64,000 bases of DNA. It comes from Nocardia exalbida NBRC 100660 (GTDB taxonomy: Bacteria; Actinomycetota; Actinomycetes; Mycobacteriales; Mycobacteriaceae). The stretch is from contig NZ_BAFZ01000058.1 in NCBI RefSeq assembly GCF_000308575.1, positions 1 through 64,000 of the forward strand. The letters run 5' to 3'. Shown here one piece after another: positions 29,314-39,176 of the stretch (within the stretch, counting starts at the first letter, position 1; every line of letters starts with the position of its first letter). The translations under genes and the position numbers were made by a program. A model generated the notes under the pieces. That model saw nothing but the letters and a program-made list of their open reading frames with translations, was not told the origin of the DNA and made no database searches.

Positions 29314-31592
29314 TGACTACTCGTGAGATCAAGCATGTGATCGGCAGTTTCGCCGAGGTGCCGCTGGCCGAGCGCGCGCCGGAGCCCGCCGCGGTGGACG
29401 CGGCGCAGGTGACCGAGTACGTGCGCGCGGCAGCGGCGGCCAACCGGTACGCACCCGAGCAACTGGTGTGGTCGACGCCCGAAGGCATCGATGTGCCGCC
29501 GGTGTTCACCAAGGCCGACCGGGACGCCGTTGCCGCCGAAGGGTATCCACTCGACAGCGTGCCCGGTGTCGCGCCGTTCGTGCGCGGGCCGTACCCGACG
29601 ATGTACGTCAACCAGCCGTGGACCATCCGCCAGTACGCGGGCTTCTCCACCGCCGCGGATTCGAACGCCTTCTACCGGCGCAATCTGCAGGCGGGCCAGA
29701 AAGGCCTGTCGGTCGCGTTCGACCTGGCGACCCACCGCGGCTACGACTCCGATCACCCGCGCGTGCAAGGTGACGTCGGCATGGCGGGCGTCGCGATCGA
29801 CTCGATCCTGGACATGCGCCAGCTGTTCGACCACATCCCGCTGGACCAGGTCAGCGTCTCGATGACGATGAACGGCGCCGTGCTGCCGATCCTGGCGCTG
29901 TACGTCGTCGCCGCCGAGGAGCAGGGTGTCGCGCCCGAGCAGCTGGCCGGAACCATTCAGAACGACATTCTGAAGGAGTTCATGGTCCGCAACACCTACA
30001 TCTACCCGCCCAAGCCCTCGATGCGGATCATCTCCGACATCTTCGCCTACACCAGCGCGAAGATGCCGAAGTTCAACTCGATCTCCATCTCCGGCTACCA
30101 CATCCAGGAGGCGGGCGCGACCGCCGACCTGGAGCTGGCCTACACCCTCGCCGACGGTGTCGAGTACATCCGCGCGGGCATCGACGCGGGCATGGAGGTC
30201 GACAAGTTCGCGCCGCGCCTGTCGTTCTTCTGGGCCATCGGCATGAACTTCTTCATGGAGGTCGCCAAGCTGCGCGCCGGGCGCCTGCTGTGGAGCGAGC
30301 TGGTCGCGAAGTTCAACCCGAAGAGCGCGAAATCGCTGTCGCTGCGTACCCATTCGCAGACCTCCGGCTGGTCGCTCACCGCGCAGGACGCCTACAACAA
30401 CGTCGCGCGCACCTGCATCGAGGCGATGGCCGCCACCCAGGGGCACACCCAGTCGCTGCACACCAACGCGCTCGACGAGGCGCTGGCGCTGCCGACGGAC
30501 TTCTCCGCCCGCATCGCCCGCAACACCCAGCTGTTGATCCAGCAGGAGTCCAATACCACCCGCCCGATCGACCCGTGGGGCGGTTCGTACTACGTCGAGT
30601 GGCTCACCCACCAGCTGGCCAACCGCGCCCGCGCGCATATCGCGGAGGTGGAGGCGCACGGCGGCATGGCGCAGGCGATCGGCGAGGGCATCCCGAAGCT
30701 GCGCATCGAGGAAGCCGCCGCGCGGACCCAGGCGCGCATCGACACCGGCCAGCAGCCGGTGATCGGCGTCAACAAGTACCAGGTCGAAGAGGATCAGCAG
30801 GTCGAGGTCCTCAAGGTCGAGAACTCGCGGGTGCGCGCCGAGCAGATCGAGAAGCTGCGGCGGCTGCGGGCCGAGCGCGATCCCGACGCCGTGCGGCGGG
30901 CGCTGGCCGAATTGAGCCGTGCCGCAGCCTCCTCCGAGGGTGGCATGGCGAACAACCTGCTCGCGCTGGCGATCGACGCGGCAAGGGCCAAGGCCACCGT
31001 CGGCGAGATCTCCGATGCGCTGGAGCAGGTGTACGGACGGCACCAGGCCGAAATCCGTACGCTCTCCGGCGTGTACCGCGACGAGGCAGGAAAGGTCACC
31101 AACATCACCGAGGCGAGCGAGCTGGTCGAGGAATTCGCCGAGGCCGAGGGCCGCAGGCCCCGTATCCTCGTCGCGAAGATGGGCCAGGACGGCCACGACC
31201 GGGGCCAGAAGGTGATCGCCACGGCCTTCGCCGACCTCGGCTTCGACGTCGACGTGGGCCCGCTGTTCCAGACTCCGGAAGAGGTGGCGCAGCAGGCGGC
31301 CGACAACGACGTGCACGTCGTCGGGGTGTCGTCGCTGGCGGCGGGTCACCTGACGCTGGTGCCCGCCCTGCGGCAGGCACTGGCCGATGTCGGACGCCCC
31401 GACATCATGGTCATCGTCGGCGGCGTGATCCCGCCCGGTGACTTCGAGGAGCTCTACCAGGCGGGCGCCGCGGCGATCTTCCCGCCCGGCACGGTGATCG
31501 CGGACGCGGCGATCGACCTGCTGAAGAAGCTCGGCGCCGAACTCGGTCACGCACTCGGCAGCGGCGCCACGGATTCCGCCGCGACGGAATGA
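29313..31592 (+). CDS. mutB: Methylmalonyl-CoA mutase large (catalytic) subunit
   Basis: The 759-residue catalytic subunit has a TIM barrel ([44 protein letters not shown]) and a C-terminal B12-binding domain with [11 protein letters not shown], whose histidine ligates cobalt, and [13 protein letters not shown]. It forms the heterodimer with MutA. The start codon overlaps the mutA stop (TGATG) and the stop overlaps the meaB start (ATGA), so all three are translationally coupled. Confidence 0.97.
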   Translation: MTTREIKHVIGSFAEVPLAERAPEPAAVDAAQVTEYVRAAAAANRYAPEQLVWSTPEGIDVPPVFTKADRDAVAAEGYPLDSVPGVAPFVRGPYPTMYVNQPWTIRQYAGFSTAADSNAFYRRNLQAGQKGLSVAFDLATHRGYDSDHPRVQGDVGMAGVAIDSILDMRQLFDHIPLDQVSVSMTMNGAVLPILALYVVAAEEQGVAPEQLAGTIQNDILKEFMVRNTYIYPPKPSMRIISDIFAYTSAKMPKFNSISISGYHIQEAGATADLELAYTLADGVEYIRAGIDAGMEVDKFAPRLSFFWAIGMNFFMEVAKLRAGRLLWSELVAKFNPKSAKSLSLRTHSQTSGWSLTAQDAYNNVARTCIEAMAATQGHTQSLHTNALDEALALPTDFSARIARNTQLLIQQESNTTRPIDPWGGSYYVEWLTHQLANRARAHIAEVEAHGGMAQAIGEGIPKLRIEEAAARTQARIDTGQQPVIGVNKYQVEEDQQVEVLKVENSRVRAEQIEKLRRLRAERDPDAVRRALAELSRAAASSEGGMANNLLALAIDAARAKATVGEISDALEQVYGRHQAEIRTLSGVYRDEAGKVTNITEASELVEEFAEAEGRRPRILVAKMGQDGHDRGQKVIATAFADLGFDVDVGPLFQTPEEVAQQAADNDVHVVGVSSLAAGHLTLVPALRQALADVGRPDIMVIVGGVIPPGDFEELYQAGAAAIFPPGTVIADAAIDLLKKLGAELGHALGSGATDSAATE

Positions 31593-32632
31593 GCGAAGCC
31601 GGTTCCGCGGCGCGCGCCACCCCGAAGGCGGCCGCGCGCCGCACGATCGACGTCGACGCCCTGGCCGCGGCGGTCCGCGCCAACGAGCGGGCCGCCCTGG
31701 CGCGGGCGATCACGTTGGTGGAGTCCACCAGGGCCGATCACCGGGCGCTGGCGCAGCAACTGCTGCTGAAGGTTTCGCCGGAGGCGGGTGCCGGGGGCGC
31801 GCCCTCCAACCGCGTGGGTATCACGGGCGTTCCGGGCGTCGGAAAGTCGACCTTCATCGACGCGCTCGGCATGTACCTGATCGGGCAGGGCCACCGGGTC
31901 GCGGTGCTCGCGGTCGACCCGTCCTCGACCCGGACCGGTGGCTCCATCCTCGGCGACAAGACCAGGATGGCGCGATTGTCGGTGGAACGCGACGCCTACA
32001 TCCGGCCTTCACCCACCGCGGGCACGCTCGGCGGCGTCGCCAAGGCGACGCGGGAGACCATCGCGCTGCTCGAGGCGGCGGGCTACGACGTGATCCTGGT
32101 CGAGACCGTCGGGGTGGGTCAGTCGGAGGTCACGGTCGCGAACATGGTCGACGTCTTCTGCTTCCTGACCCTGGCCCGGACCGGCGATCAGCTGCAAGGC
32201 ATCAAGAAGGGTGTGCTCGAACTCGCCGATCTGGTCGCGGTGAACAAGGCCGACGGCAAACATCAGGTCGAGGCCAAGGCCGCCGCGCGGGAACTGGCGG
32301 GTGCGCTGCGCCTGATCCATCCGCACGATGCGCTGTGGCGGCCGCCGGTGCTGACCATGAGCGGATTGGAAGGCGTCGGTCTGGACCGGTTCTGGGAGAC
32401 GGTGCTCGAACACCGTCGTGTGCTCACCGACGCCGGGGAGTTCGCCGAGAAGCGGCGTCGCCAGCAGGTCGACTGGACCTGGACCATGGTGCACGACCAG
32501 TTGCTGCGCAGGCTCGCGGACAACCCGGAGGTGAAAGCCATTCGTACGCAGGTGGAAAAACAGGTCCGCGACGGCACCTTGACCGCCGCACTCGCCGCCG
32601 AGGAACTGCTGCGCGCGTTCGACGGACGCTGA
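31589..32632 (+). CDS. meaB: Methylmalonyl-CoA mutase-associated GTPase MeaB
   Basis: The 347-residue G3E-type GTPase protects and reloads the mutase with adenosylcobalamin. Walker A is [10 protein letters not shown], and [28 protein letters not shown] and NKAD are the other nucleotide motifs. The C-terminus (about 285-347) is the helical dimerisation arm. The ATG overlaps the mutB stop by four bases. Confidence 0.96.
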   Translation: MSEAGSAARATPKAAARRTIDVDALAAAVRANERAALARAITLVESTRADHRALAQQLLLKVSPEAGAGGAPSNRVGITGVPGVGKSTFIDALGMYLIGQGHRVAVLAVDPSSTRTGGSILGDKTRMARLSVERDAYIRPSPTAGTLGGVAKATRETIALLEAAGYDVILVETVGVGQSEVTVANMVDVFCFLTLARTGDQLQGIKKGVLELADLVAVNKADGKHQVEAKAAARELAGALRLIHPHDALWRPPVLTMSGLEGVGLDRFWETVLEHRRVLTDAGEFAEKRRRQQVDWTWTMVHDQLLRRLADNPEVKAIRTQVEKQVRDGTLTAALAAEELLRAFDGR

Positions 32633-32788
32633 CCTGCCGTAGGCGCGAACGCCGCGTCGTGCGGCATCGCGATGGCGGCCGGGTCGTTGCGGAAACTGCG
32701 GGGGCCATCTGCGCCCGCGCGACCGTTCGCGCGCCGGACACTCGGAGATTCCGGGATCCGGCCGACCTCGCCGATGGTGCGGGGTGGC

Positions 32789-33778
32789 TTACCGTTGCTT
32801 TCCGTGCAAGCGGACCTGCGCCACCAGCGCGCGGTGGTCGGCTCCCGGGAGGTCTACGGTCTCCACAGCGACCGCGCGACCGTCTGCGACGAGAATGTGG
32901 TCGATGCCGACCAGGGGCGGCCAGCGCTTATCGGTCGGATAGGTGACCAGATGCCCGGCGCCCGCCTGTTCGGTGGCGTCGCCGAAGCGGCCGGAGAGCA
33001 TCGCACGGAACTGCCGGTGATCGTAGGTCGCGTTGAAGTCGCCGCCGGCGATCGCCGGTCGATTCGCGGGCGATCGGTCGAGAATGCCGCGCAGCCGGGA
33101 CAATTCGTCGGCCCAGACGCGCGTCCCGTACACCGGCGGTACCGGGTGGAAGGCGTACACCGTGACCGGCCCGGCGCCCGGGATCTCCGCGGTCGCCGAG
33201 AGCTGGTTCAAGACGAAGCCGTCGTACTCCACGGTTTCCGACAGGGGATGGCCGCTCCAGATTCCCGTCCCGGTCGCGGTTCTTCCCGGCGACAGGAAAC
33301 GGTATGGCAGCACTTGATCGAGACCTGCCCGGCCGAGATCCTCGACCGCCGTGGGAGTGAGCTCGTTCACGGTGAGCACAGCGACGTTGCGTGCGCGCAC
33401 CTCGTCGACCAGCGCCCGGGGGTCGGCTCCGTCGAACAGGAGATTGGCCTGCATCACGGTCACGGTGTGTCCGTCCCCGTCGTCCGGGTGGCCGACATAC
33501 AGCGGCGCTTGCGTCCACGTCGCGATGGCGACGACCACGATCGCGACTCCCGCGCCGATCCGGTGCCGCATGGCGACGAAGGCGACCGCACCCAGGACGG
33601 CGGAACCCATCAGATACGGCGCGCCCGACGCCGCCAGAATCAGTATTCGAGACGAGGACCCGCTGAAGTGCAGGACGATCCCAGCGACGGCGGCCAGAGC
33701 CGCAGCCCACGCCAGCAGACGGATGCCGAGCAGAACCGGCTTCGAGATCACGTCCGATACCCGAGCACGTCCGTTCAC
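32789..33778 (-). CDS. Membrane-anchored endonuclease/exonuclease/phosphatase-family protein
   Basis: The 329-residue protein has three N-terminal membrane helices (about residues 15-36, 45-68, 73-90) and an extracytoplasmic EEP domain. Catalytic signatures are MQANLLF (metal-site Asn), LTVNEL (Glu), GDFNAT and GIDHIL with the closing H in GADHRALVA. Substrates in this fold include DNA, sugar and lipid phosphates. The GTG start overlaps the amidohydrolase stop by four bases, so it is the third gene of the nucleoside hydrolase operon. Confidence 0.88.
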   Translation of the reverse strand: MNGRARVSDVISKPVLLGIRLLAWAAALAAVAGIVLHFSGSSSRILILAASGAPYLMGSAVLGAVAFVAMRHRIGAGVAIVVVAIATWTQAPLYVGHPDDGDGHTVTVMQANLLFDGADPRALVDEVRARNVAVLTVNELTPTAVEDLGRAGLDQVLPYRFLSPGRTATGTGIWSGHPLSETVEYDGFVLNQLSATAEIPGAGPVTVYAFHPVPPVYGTRVWADELSRLRGILDRSPANRPAIAGGDFNATYDHRQFRAMLSGRFGDATEQAGAGHLVTYPTDKRWPPLVGIDHILVADGRAVAVETVDLPGADHRALVAQVRLHGKQR

Positions 33779-34659
33779 TCGATACCGAACAGCGTCGCCG
33801 CGTTGCGGTAGCAGACCTGACGCATCCAGTCGTCACCGAGTTCGAGCCGTTCGAGCGCCTCGATCGAATGACCGTAGGAGTGCGGGATATTGGGAAAGTC
33901 GCTGCCGAACAGGATGCGGTCGGCGAAGGCGCGCAGCCTGCCGTGCTCGTGCGCCGGGAACGGAGCGTCGGCCTCGGAGAAGTCGGTCCACACCATCGTG
34001 GTGTCCAGCCGCACTTCCGCGTAATCGCCTGCGAGGTCGAGGAATTCGGAATACTCGGGCGTGCCCATGTGCGCGATGATCAGCCGCAGCCGCGGAAAGC
34101 GCCGCAGCACACCGGCGATCGGCTCCGGGCCGGTGTGGGTTCCGGGCGCGGGGCCGGAACCGCAATGGATGACGATGGGGATGCGCGCGTCCTCCAGCAG
34201 GCCCCACACCGGATCCAGCAGCGGGTCGCCCGGGTGGTATCCGCCGACTTGGACGTGCGCTTTGAAGACGCGGGCACCGCGCTCGACCGCCTCGCCGACA
34301 TAACCGGCCGCCTGCGGCTCGGGAAAGAAGGTGGCGGTGTGCAGGCAATCCGGGGTGCCGGCGGCGAAGTCGGCGGCCCATTCGTTGAGCCACGCCGCCA
34401 TGTCCGGTTTGTGCGGGTACACCAGCGCGGTGAACGCGCGCACGCCGAAGTCGCGCAGAGTCTTCAACCGGACCTCGGCGTCGTCGCGGTAGGTGATCGG
34501 CCAGGTGCGGCCGGTCAGCGGCCCGACCGTGTCGAAGTACGCCCACACCTTCCGCATCACCTGATCGGGCATGAAATGGGTGTGCACGTCGATGATGCCG
34601 GGCAGGCCCAGCCCGGCGCGGAAGGCGGACAGGTAGGTCGCGTCGTCGGCGGCGGTCAT
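33775..34659 (-). CDS. Amidohydrolase-family metal-dependent hydrolase
   Basis: The 294-residue TIM-barrel enzyme is of the amidohydrolase-2 type (related to ACMS decarboxylase), with IIDVHTHFMP, the histidine in VIHCGSG, LIIAHMG and FGSDFPN as metal and catalytic sites. It starts at an ATG that overlaps the nucleoside hydrolase stop (ATGA) and has GGAGG upstream. Its partner genes suggest a step after release of a base or sugar from nucleosides, but the substrate is not known. Confidence 0.9.
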   Translation of the reverse strand: MTAADDATYLSAFRAGLGLPGIIDVHTHFMPDQVMRKVWAYFDTVGPLTGRTWPITYRDDAEVRLKTLRDFGVRAFTALVYPHKPDMAAWLNEWAADFAAGTPDCLHTATFFPEPQAAGYVGEAVERGARVFKAHVQVGGYHPGDPLLDPVWGLLEDARIPIVIHCGSGPAPGTHTGPEPIAGVLRRFPRLRLIIAHMGTPEYSEFLDLAGDYAEVRLDTTMVWTDFSEADAPFPAHEHGRLRAFADRILFGSDFPNIPHSYGHSIEALERLELGDDWMRQVCYRNAATLFGIE

Positions 34660-35708
34660 CGGACCTCCTGCGCCGCGGGCGGGTGCACCGTCAGCGCGAG
34701 GTCGCCGACCCGGGCGATCAGTCGTTCGAAGAACAGCTCCGGGTCGGTGCCGATCACGATGTCGGCGTTGGGTTCCCGGCCCCACATGCCCGCCCAGTCG
34801 GCGACCGTGGTCGCGCGGGTGAGGGTGCCTGCGAGCTCCACGTCCACCGTCGCCGGACGGGTGCGGGCCAGCGCCGGGTCCAGCGCCACCGCGGCCGCGA
34901 ACGGATCGTGCATATGGGCCAGATACCCCAGGTCGTACCCGTGGTGGAAGTCGAAGTAGAACCGCACGGCATCGGTGACGTGGCGGACGATCGGATTGCT
35001 CGCGGCCGATCGGGCCTCGGGTGGGTCGGCGGGCGAGACGACCTCCACCGGATAGCTTTTCGCCCGCTCGGCCAGGCGGACCAGGTGCTCGGGTCGCATC
35101 TCGATCGTCTCGGTGATGTCGAGCGCGCAGACGATCGGCCTGCGCTCGGCGGGCGCCGCGGCGAACGCGTCGAAGACCTCTTTGGCGGCCTCCGGGTCGA
35201 CGTGCACATTCCACTCGTTGGTGGGCGTGGTGTTGCCCGGATGGTTGAACGCGCCGCCCATGATGACCAGGCGATTCAGCAGCAGCGGCAGATCCGGTTC
35301 GATCCGCAGCGCGAGGGCGAGATTGGTCAGCGGCCCGGTGCAGAGGCCGACGATCTCGCCGGGGTGGGCGCGCACCAGCTCGGCCCACATCAGCGCTGCC
35401 GATCGCGGGGAGAGCCGGCGAGCGGACGGGGGAAGTTCGGCGTATCCGATGCCATGGGGTCCGTGCGTGTCCTCGGTGGTGCGCAGCGGGATCGCCAGGG
35501 GATCGGCGGCGCCGAGCGCCACTTCGATCACGGGCGCGCGGCAGACGTCCAGCCAGGCGAGGTTGTTCGCCGCCACCTGCGCCGCCGGAACGTTGCCCGC
35601 GGTGGCGGCGATACCGGCGATCTCGGCCTCGGGGGAGCCGAGCAGGTACAGCAGCGCCAGGGAGTCGTCGATGCCGGTATCGACGTCCAGGATGATCTTC
35701 TGCCGCAC
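34656..35708 (-). CDS. Inosine/uridine-preferring nucleoside hydrolase
   Basis: The 350-residue protein has the family N-terminus KIILDVDTGIDDSLAL (calcium-binding aspartates), GLCTGPLTNLALAL, VIMGGAFNHPGNTTPTNEWNVHVDPEAA and the late aspartate in HMHDPFAAAVAL. It cleaves the N-glycosidic bond of ribonucleosides. The GTG start at 35708 opens an operon with amidohydrolase and EEP genes, divergent from tetR across a palindrome. Confidence 0.94.
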   Translation of the reverse strand: MRQKIILDVDTGIDDSLALLYLLGSPEAEIAGIAATAGNVPAAQVAANNLAWLDVCRAPVIEVALGAADPLAIPLRTTEDTHGPHGIGYAELPPSARRLSPRSAALMWAELVRAHPGEIVGLCTGPLTNLALALRIEPDLPLLLNRLVIMGGAFNHPGNTTPTNEWNVHVDPEAAKEVFDAFAAAPAERRPIVCALDITETIEMRPEHLVRLAERAKSYPVEVVSPADPPEARSAASNPIVRHVTDAVRFYFDFHHGYDLGYLAHMHDPFAAAVALDPALARTRPATVDVELAGTLTRATTVADWAGMWGREPNADIVIGTDPELFFERLIARVGDLALTVHPPAAQEVR

Positions 35709-35785
35709 GGCACGAGACTAGCGAGCCCGGATGCCGGGCCCGCGGCGAGGTGCCGATTGCTCGGCGGTCGCAGCAGGTAGTACAT

Positions 35786-35811
35786 ACGTCTAGTACGTTT
35801 GTCTGAGACGT
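35786..35811. promoter_or_regulatory. Candidate TetR operator
   Basis: ACGTCT at 35786-35791 faces AGACGT at 35806-35811 as an inverted repeat with a 14-base spacer that itself contains AGTACGTTTGTC. It ends 14 bases before the tetR ATG, in the divergent promoter with the nucleoside hydrolase operon. Binding is inferred. Confidence 0.5.
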
Positions 35812-35825
35812 TGTAGCCTGTGGGT

Positions 35826-36401
35826 ATGGGAAATCGCGAGGATCTGCTGGCGGGAGCACGGAAAGTCATCGTCGAGCGAGGCATCGCCAAGGCGACCGCC
35901 CGCGACATCGCCTCGGCGGCCGGTGTGAGCCTGGCGGCGATCGGCTACCACTTCGGCTCCAAGGACCAATTGATCACCGAAGCGCTGAGCGACGCTTTGG
36001 GCACCGCGATCGGCGACAACATGGAGGCGAAGATTCGCGAGGGCAGCGGCTCGGCGCCCTTGGCGGCGTTCGCCGCCATGTGGAACGGCATGCCCGCGGT
36101 ATTCACCGAGAACCGCGACAGCATGCTGGCGAGCATGGAGAACCTGGTGCGCGTCGCGCGCTCGACGGAGTCGCAGGAGTTCTTCGCGCAGAGTCTGCCC
36201 GGCGCCTACCGGGACATGGCCGACGCGCTGCGGCAGGCGCACCCGCAGCTGAACGAAGAGCAGGCCGAGGCGATCGCCGAACTGTACTTCGTGCTCGTCC
36301 AGGGACTCGGCGTACTCCAGACCATCGCTCCGGAGGCGAACCTGCCGGACGGTGACCGCCTGGCGCAGGCGGTCGCCGCGCTGGCGGGGGTGGAGATCTA
36401 G
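35826..36401 (+). CDS. TetR-family transcriptional regulator
   Basis: The 191-residue protein starts NREDLLAGARKVIVERGIAKATARDIASAAGVSLAAIGYHFGSKDQLI, a standard TetR helix-turn-helix. The C-terminus has acidic helices ending QAVAALAGVEI. An ATG at 35826 was preferred; a GTG two codons upstream is possible. It is likely the local repressor of the divergent nucleoside hydrolase operon. Confidence 0.92.
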   Translation: MGNREDLLAGARKVIVERGIAKATARDIASAAGVSLAAIGYHFGSKDQLITEALSDALGTAIGDNMEAKIREGSGSAPLAAFAAMWNGMPAVFTENRDSMLASMENLVRVARSTESQEFFAQSLPGAYRDMADALRQAHPQLNEEQAEAIAELYFVLVQGLGVLQTIAPEANLPDGDRLAQAVAALAGVEI

Positions 36402-36418
36402 TGCCGGCTCGGCAGCCG

Positions 36419-36461
36419 CCCGGCGGGAGGCCGCGGACGATCTCCGCGGCCTCCCGCCGGG
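36419..36461. terminator. Bidirectional intrinsic terminator
   Basis: Bases 36419-36437 and 36443-36461 form a perfect 19-bp GC-rich stem with a five-base loop (CGATC). It sits exactly between the convergent tetR stop (36401) and the CoA-transferase stop (36466) and can serve both directions, without a clear T-run. Confidence 0.75.
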
Positions 36462-36465
36462 ACGG

Positions 36466-37806
36466 TCAGTGCGTCGGCAGCGGCCACGCCGGATGGTCCG
36501 CGCCGTAGGCGGGCGCGGGCGAGGCGTAATCCGGGTACTCGGCCAGCACGGGCGGCGCGGTGACGACCTGTCCGTGCCGGACCACATGCGCCGCGCTGGG
36601 CATCGCGGGCTTTGGGTGACGCGGTGTGCGGTCCGGCGCGTCGAGCAGCCAGGACGCGGTGCGCGCCAAGGCCACTCGTACGTCCCGCCCGATTCCGTCG
36701 TCGCTGCGCGCGACGAGGGCGTCGATCACGCCCGCGGCGAGCAGGTAACCCGACGCGTGGTCGAGTGCCTGCGCGGGCAGCGCCCCCGGCACGGCGGGCG
36801 CACCCTCGATGATCGAGATGCCGGACGCGGCCTGCACGATGCTGTCGAAACCGCGACGCTCACCCCAGGGACCGGCTTCACCCCAGGCGGACACCCGCCC
36901 GTGGATCAACCCGGGACGGGCGGCCGCTCGCACCCCGGCCCGCTCCAGCGCGCCCGGCCGGTATCCGGTGATCAGCACGTCGGCGGCGGCGACCAGATCA
37001 TCGATACCGTGGGCGCGCAGGTCCACCAGCGTCGAGCGTTTGCCCTGGCAGGTGTCGGCGAATTGCCAGGAGATCTCCGGCAGCTGCGGCGGGTCGACGC
37101 GCAGCACCTCGGCGCCGAGCAACGCCAGCGCGCGCGTCGCGACCGGTCCCGCGATCACCCTGGTCAGATCGAGCACCCGCACCCCCCGCAGGGGTTGCAG
37201 AGGCGCGGCGCCCGCCGATAAGCCGGTCTCCCCGCGGTCGGGGCGGTCGGTGATCGCGACCAGCGGACCCGCCGCGGCGGCCTGTCCCTGCGGGCTCGCG
37301 GCCCATTCCTCCTCGGTGCGGACGCGCACCGCGATGGCCCCGTGCGCGGCGGCCTGCTCCTCCAGGTCCGAGGCGCGGATCATGGCCATCTGGGCGACGG
37401 CGAGGTCGACCGGCGCTGAGTCGGGCAGGCCGAGCGTGGCGAACAGTCGCGCCCGGTGATGCGAATAGTTGGCGTGCGTGCGAACCCAGCCGTCGAAGGT
37501 GGGGAAGAAGCCGGAAAGATCGGCGAACGGTGTCGGCATCCGGCCGCCGATGCGTAACAGACGCTCGCTGGAGAAGGCCGCGGTGATGCGGGCGGGATCG
37601 AGGCGATGCGCCACCGGGCCGAGACCGCGTGCGGTCCGCATGCGGTTCGCGGCCGTGGTCAGCGCCGCGATCGAACCGGCGGCCAGTGCCCAGACCGGTA
37701 ATGTCGCGGCGAGATTGCTACCCGGATCGGGCGCGGGGGAGATGTTCGAGGCGGTGACACCTATACCGGCCTCGTAGTCCTGGACGAGCCGTGCGTGCGT
37801 GTTCAC
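36466..37806 (-). CDS. CaiB/BaiF class III CoA-transferase
   Basis: The 446-residue protein has the class III core PLRGVRVLDLTRVIAGPVATRALALLGAEVLRVDPP and GKRSTLVDL, then ADVLITGYRPGALERAGV. The family catalytic aspartate is expected in this core but was not pinpointed. It moves CoA between acyl groups in the cytoplasm. An N-terminal part of about 180 residues (VWALAAGSIAALTTAANRMRTARGL) comes before the core, an order seen in one actinobacterial subgroup. GTG at 37806 has only a weak ribosome site. Confidence 0.88.
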   Translation of the reverse strand: MNTHARLVQDYEAGIGVTASNISPAPDPGSNLAATLPVWALAAGSIAALTTAANRMRTARGLGPVAHRLDPARITAAFSSERLLRIGGRMPTPFADLSGFFPTFDGWVRTHANYSHHRARLFATLGLPDSAPVDLAVAQMAMIRASDLEEQAAAHGAIAVRVRTEEEWAASPQGQAAAAGPLVAITDRPDRGETGLSAGAAPLQPLRGVRVLDLTRVIAGPVATRALALLGAEVLRVDPPQLPEISWQFADTCQGKRSTLVDLRAHGIDDLVAAADVLITGYRPGALERAGVRAAARPGLIHGRVSAWGEAGPWGERRGFDSIVQAASGISIIEGAPAVPGALPAQALDHASGYLLAAGVIDALVARSDDGIGRDVRVALARTASWLLDAPDRTPRHPKPAMPSAAHVVRHGQVVTAPPVLAEYPDYASPAPAYGADHPAWPLPTH

Positions 37807-38378
37807 TCGCTTCAGCCTAGTTGCCGCTCCTGGGAACTCGCGTGGCGTGGTCCCTCCGGCCCGGCATGCGCGAAGGACGCTACTTCCGTCCGCCGCGCCG
37901 CTCCCCGCGGCCACCTGCGGCGATTCGGCTCGAAGACGCGTCGGCTCCGCGCACCGGTGCGCCGTGCGCCGATGCGGCGACGCTGTCGTCGACCGGCCGT
38001 CGCGTTCGGCCGGGCCGGACCGCCGCGGGCGCTCGGGCGGCGACCGCGTGATCGCGGACGCGTGTTCCCGGGGTAGCGGATGAGGTGCTGACGGGTCCGA
38101 GACCTTCGGGGAAGACCCACGATCTCGCGGTATCGAGGCCGGGCGAATCTCGGGCTCGCGCGGCGTGAAAAGAGCTGTCCGAGAGGGTTTCTCGCCAGTG
38201 AGGATAATGACACGCGCCGGACCGCGCGGAATGGGCCAGCATATCCCCAGGCTGCACGGCAGCAGTCGGCGCGGGACGCCGCGCGGATCCGATGACCTTT
38301 CCTTCGGGTGCGAAGACAGGCAGAGCATGGCCGGCCGCAGAGGAATGCCGCGGCACCGATATGTGAGGTCGAGAGACG
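37807..38378. other. 572-base gap without a supported gene
   Basis: Open frames cross this stretch on both strands but read as R/G/P-rich low-complexity protein with no family pattern, and none has a convincing ribosome site. It holds the promoters of the divergent CoA-transferase gene and the 38379 frame. GAGACCTTCGGGGAAG near 38098 is a minor inverted element. Confidence 0.5.
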
Positions 38379-39176
38379 ATGACGAACGTCTATGCCGGGA
38401 GCGCGGAATACACGGTGCCGACGACCAGGACGAAAGAGAACTCCGCAGCGCGGGAGCGTGTTCCGGTCTTCGGGATCGATATGCGTCCGCGCACCGCTCT
38501 GCTCCCAGACCGGGTTCGTCGCGCGCCGATCGAACGCGACTACGAACTGATGGCCGTGCAGGACGCCCAGAACGCCGGGTACCTCCGGGAGATCCAGGAC
38601 CTCGCCGCGGAGCGCGCGTCGCTCGGGAACGCCGGCCACGACCAAGCGACGCGATTGCGCGTGGCGCAACTCGAGGCCGCGCTCACGGCGGCGACGGCGG
38701 ACGCGGTCGCCGCGGGAGTCACGACGCGTCGCCACCCGCCCCACCGGGACGGGGATGCTGCATCGGTGCAGGAGATCTTTCGGACCGCAAGCGTGCAGGG
38801 GTGGGTTCATGCCCAGTGCGTCGACTGTGGCGCGGAAGCGGGTACGCGAGCGGACGAGCCGGTGGTGCTCGCCTCGGTGGTGAAGGTGCCGCTGGTCCTG
38901 GAGTTCGCCAGGCAGGTGGTGGCGGGGCAGCTGGATCCCGCGGATCGGGTGCGGGCGCGGGCGGCGGATCGGCTCGGCGGCGTCGGCACCGCGGGCTGCG
39001 CCGACGACGTCGAGCTCAGTCTGCGCGACGCGGCGTACTTCGCGCTCACCGTCAGCGACAACACCGCGGCCGACCTCGGGACCGCCGCATCAGGAAGCTC
39101 CCGCACTCGACCGAGGCGACTACCGTGGTCTGGTCCGGCCGCGCGGTGGGACGACGACGGCGAAGGGAGACCGAAC
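38379..39176 (+). pseudogene. Hypothetical segment joined to truncated beta-lactamase-like serine hydrolase
   Basis: From the ATG at 38379 a single frame runs into the thioesterase. Its first part (to about 38765) is a charged, partly helical segment (RDYELMAVQDAQNAGYLREIQDL) that I do not recognise. From about 38766 it reads as a penicillin-binding/beta-lactamase-like serine hydrolase with S-x-x-K (ASVVKVPLVLEFARQV) and the S-D-N motif (TVSDNTAAD). The fold then breaks off just after S-D-N (LGTAASGSSRTRPRR), so the K-T-G half is missing. I read it as a 3'-deleted hydrolase gene fused by chance to the next gene's leader. Confidence 0.6.

Noticed and set aside
29127..31550. Long minus-strand frame opposite mutB (807 codons)
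   Set aside because: It is an antisense shadow of mutB with no domain pattern; mutB itself has complete motifs.
37807..38378. Several 80-130 codon frames on both strands
   Set aside because: All are R/G/P-rich, overlap each other and have no convincing start or known domain.
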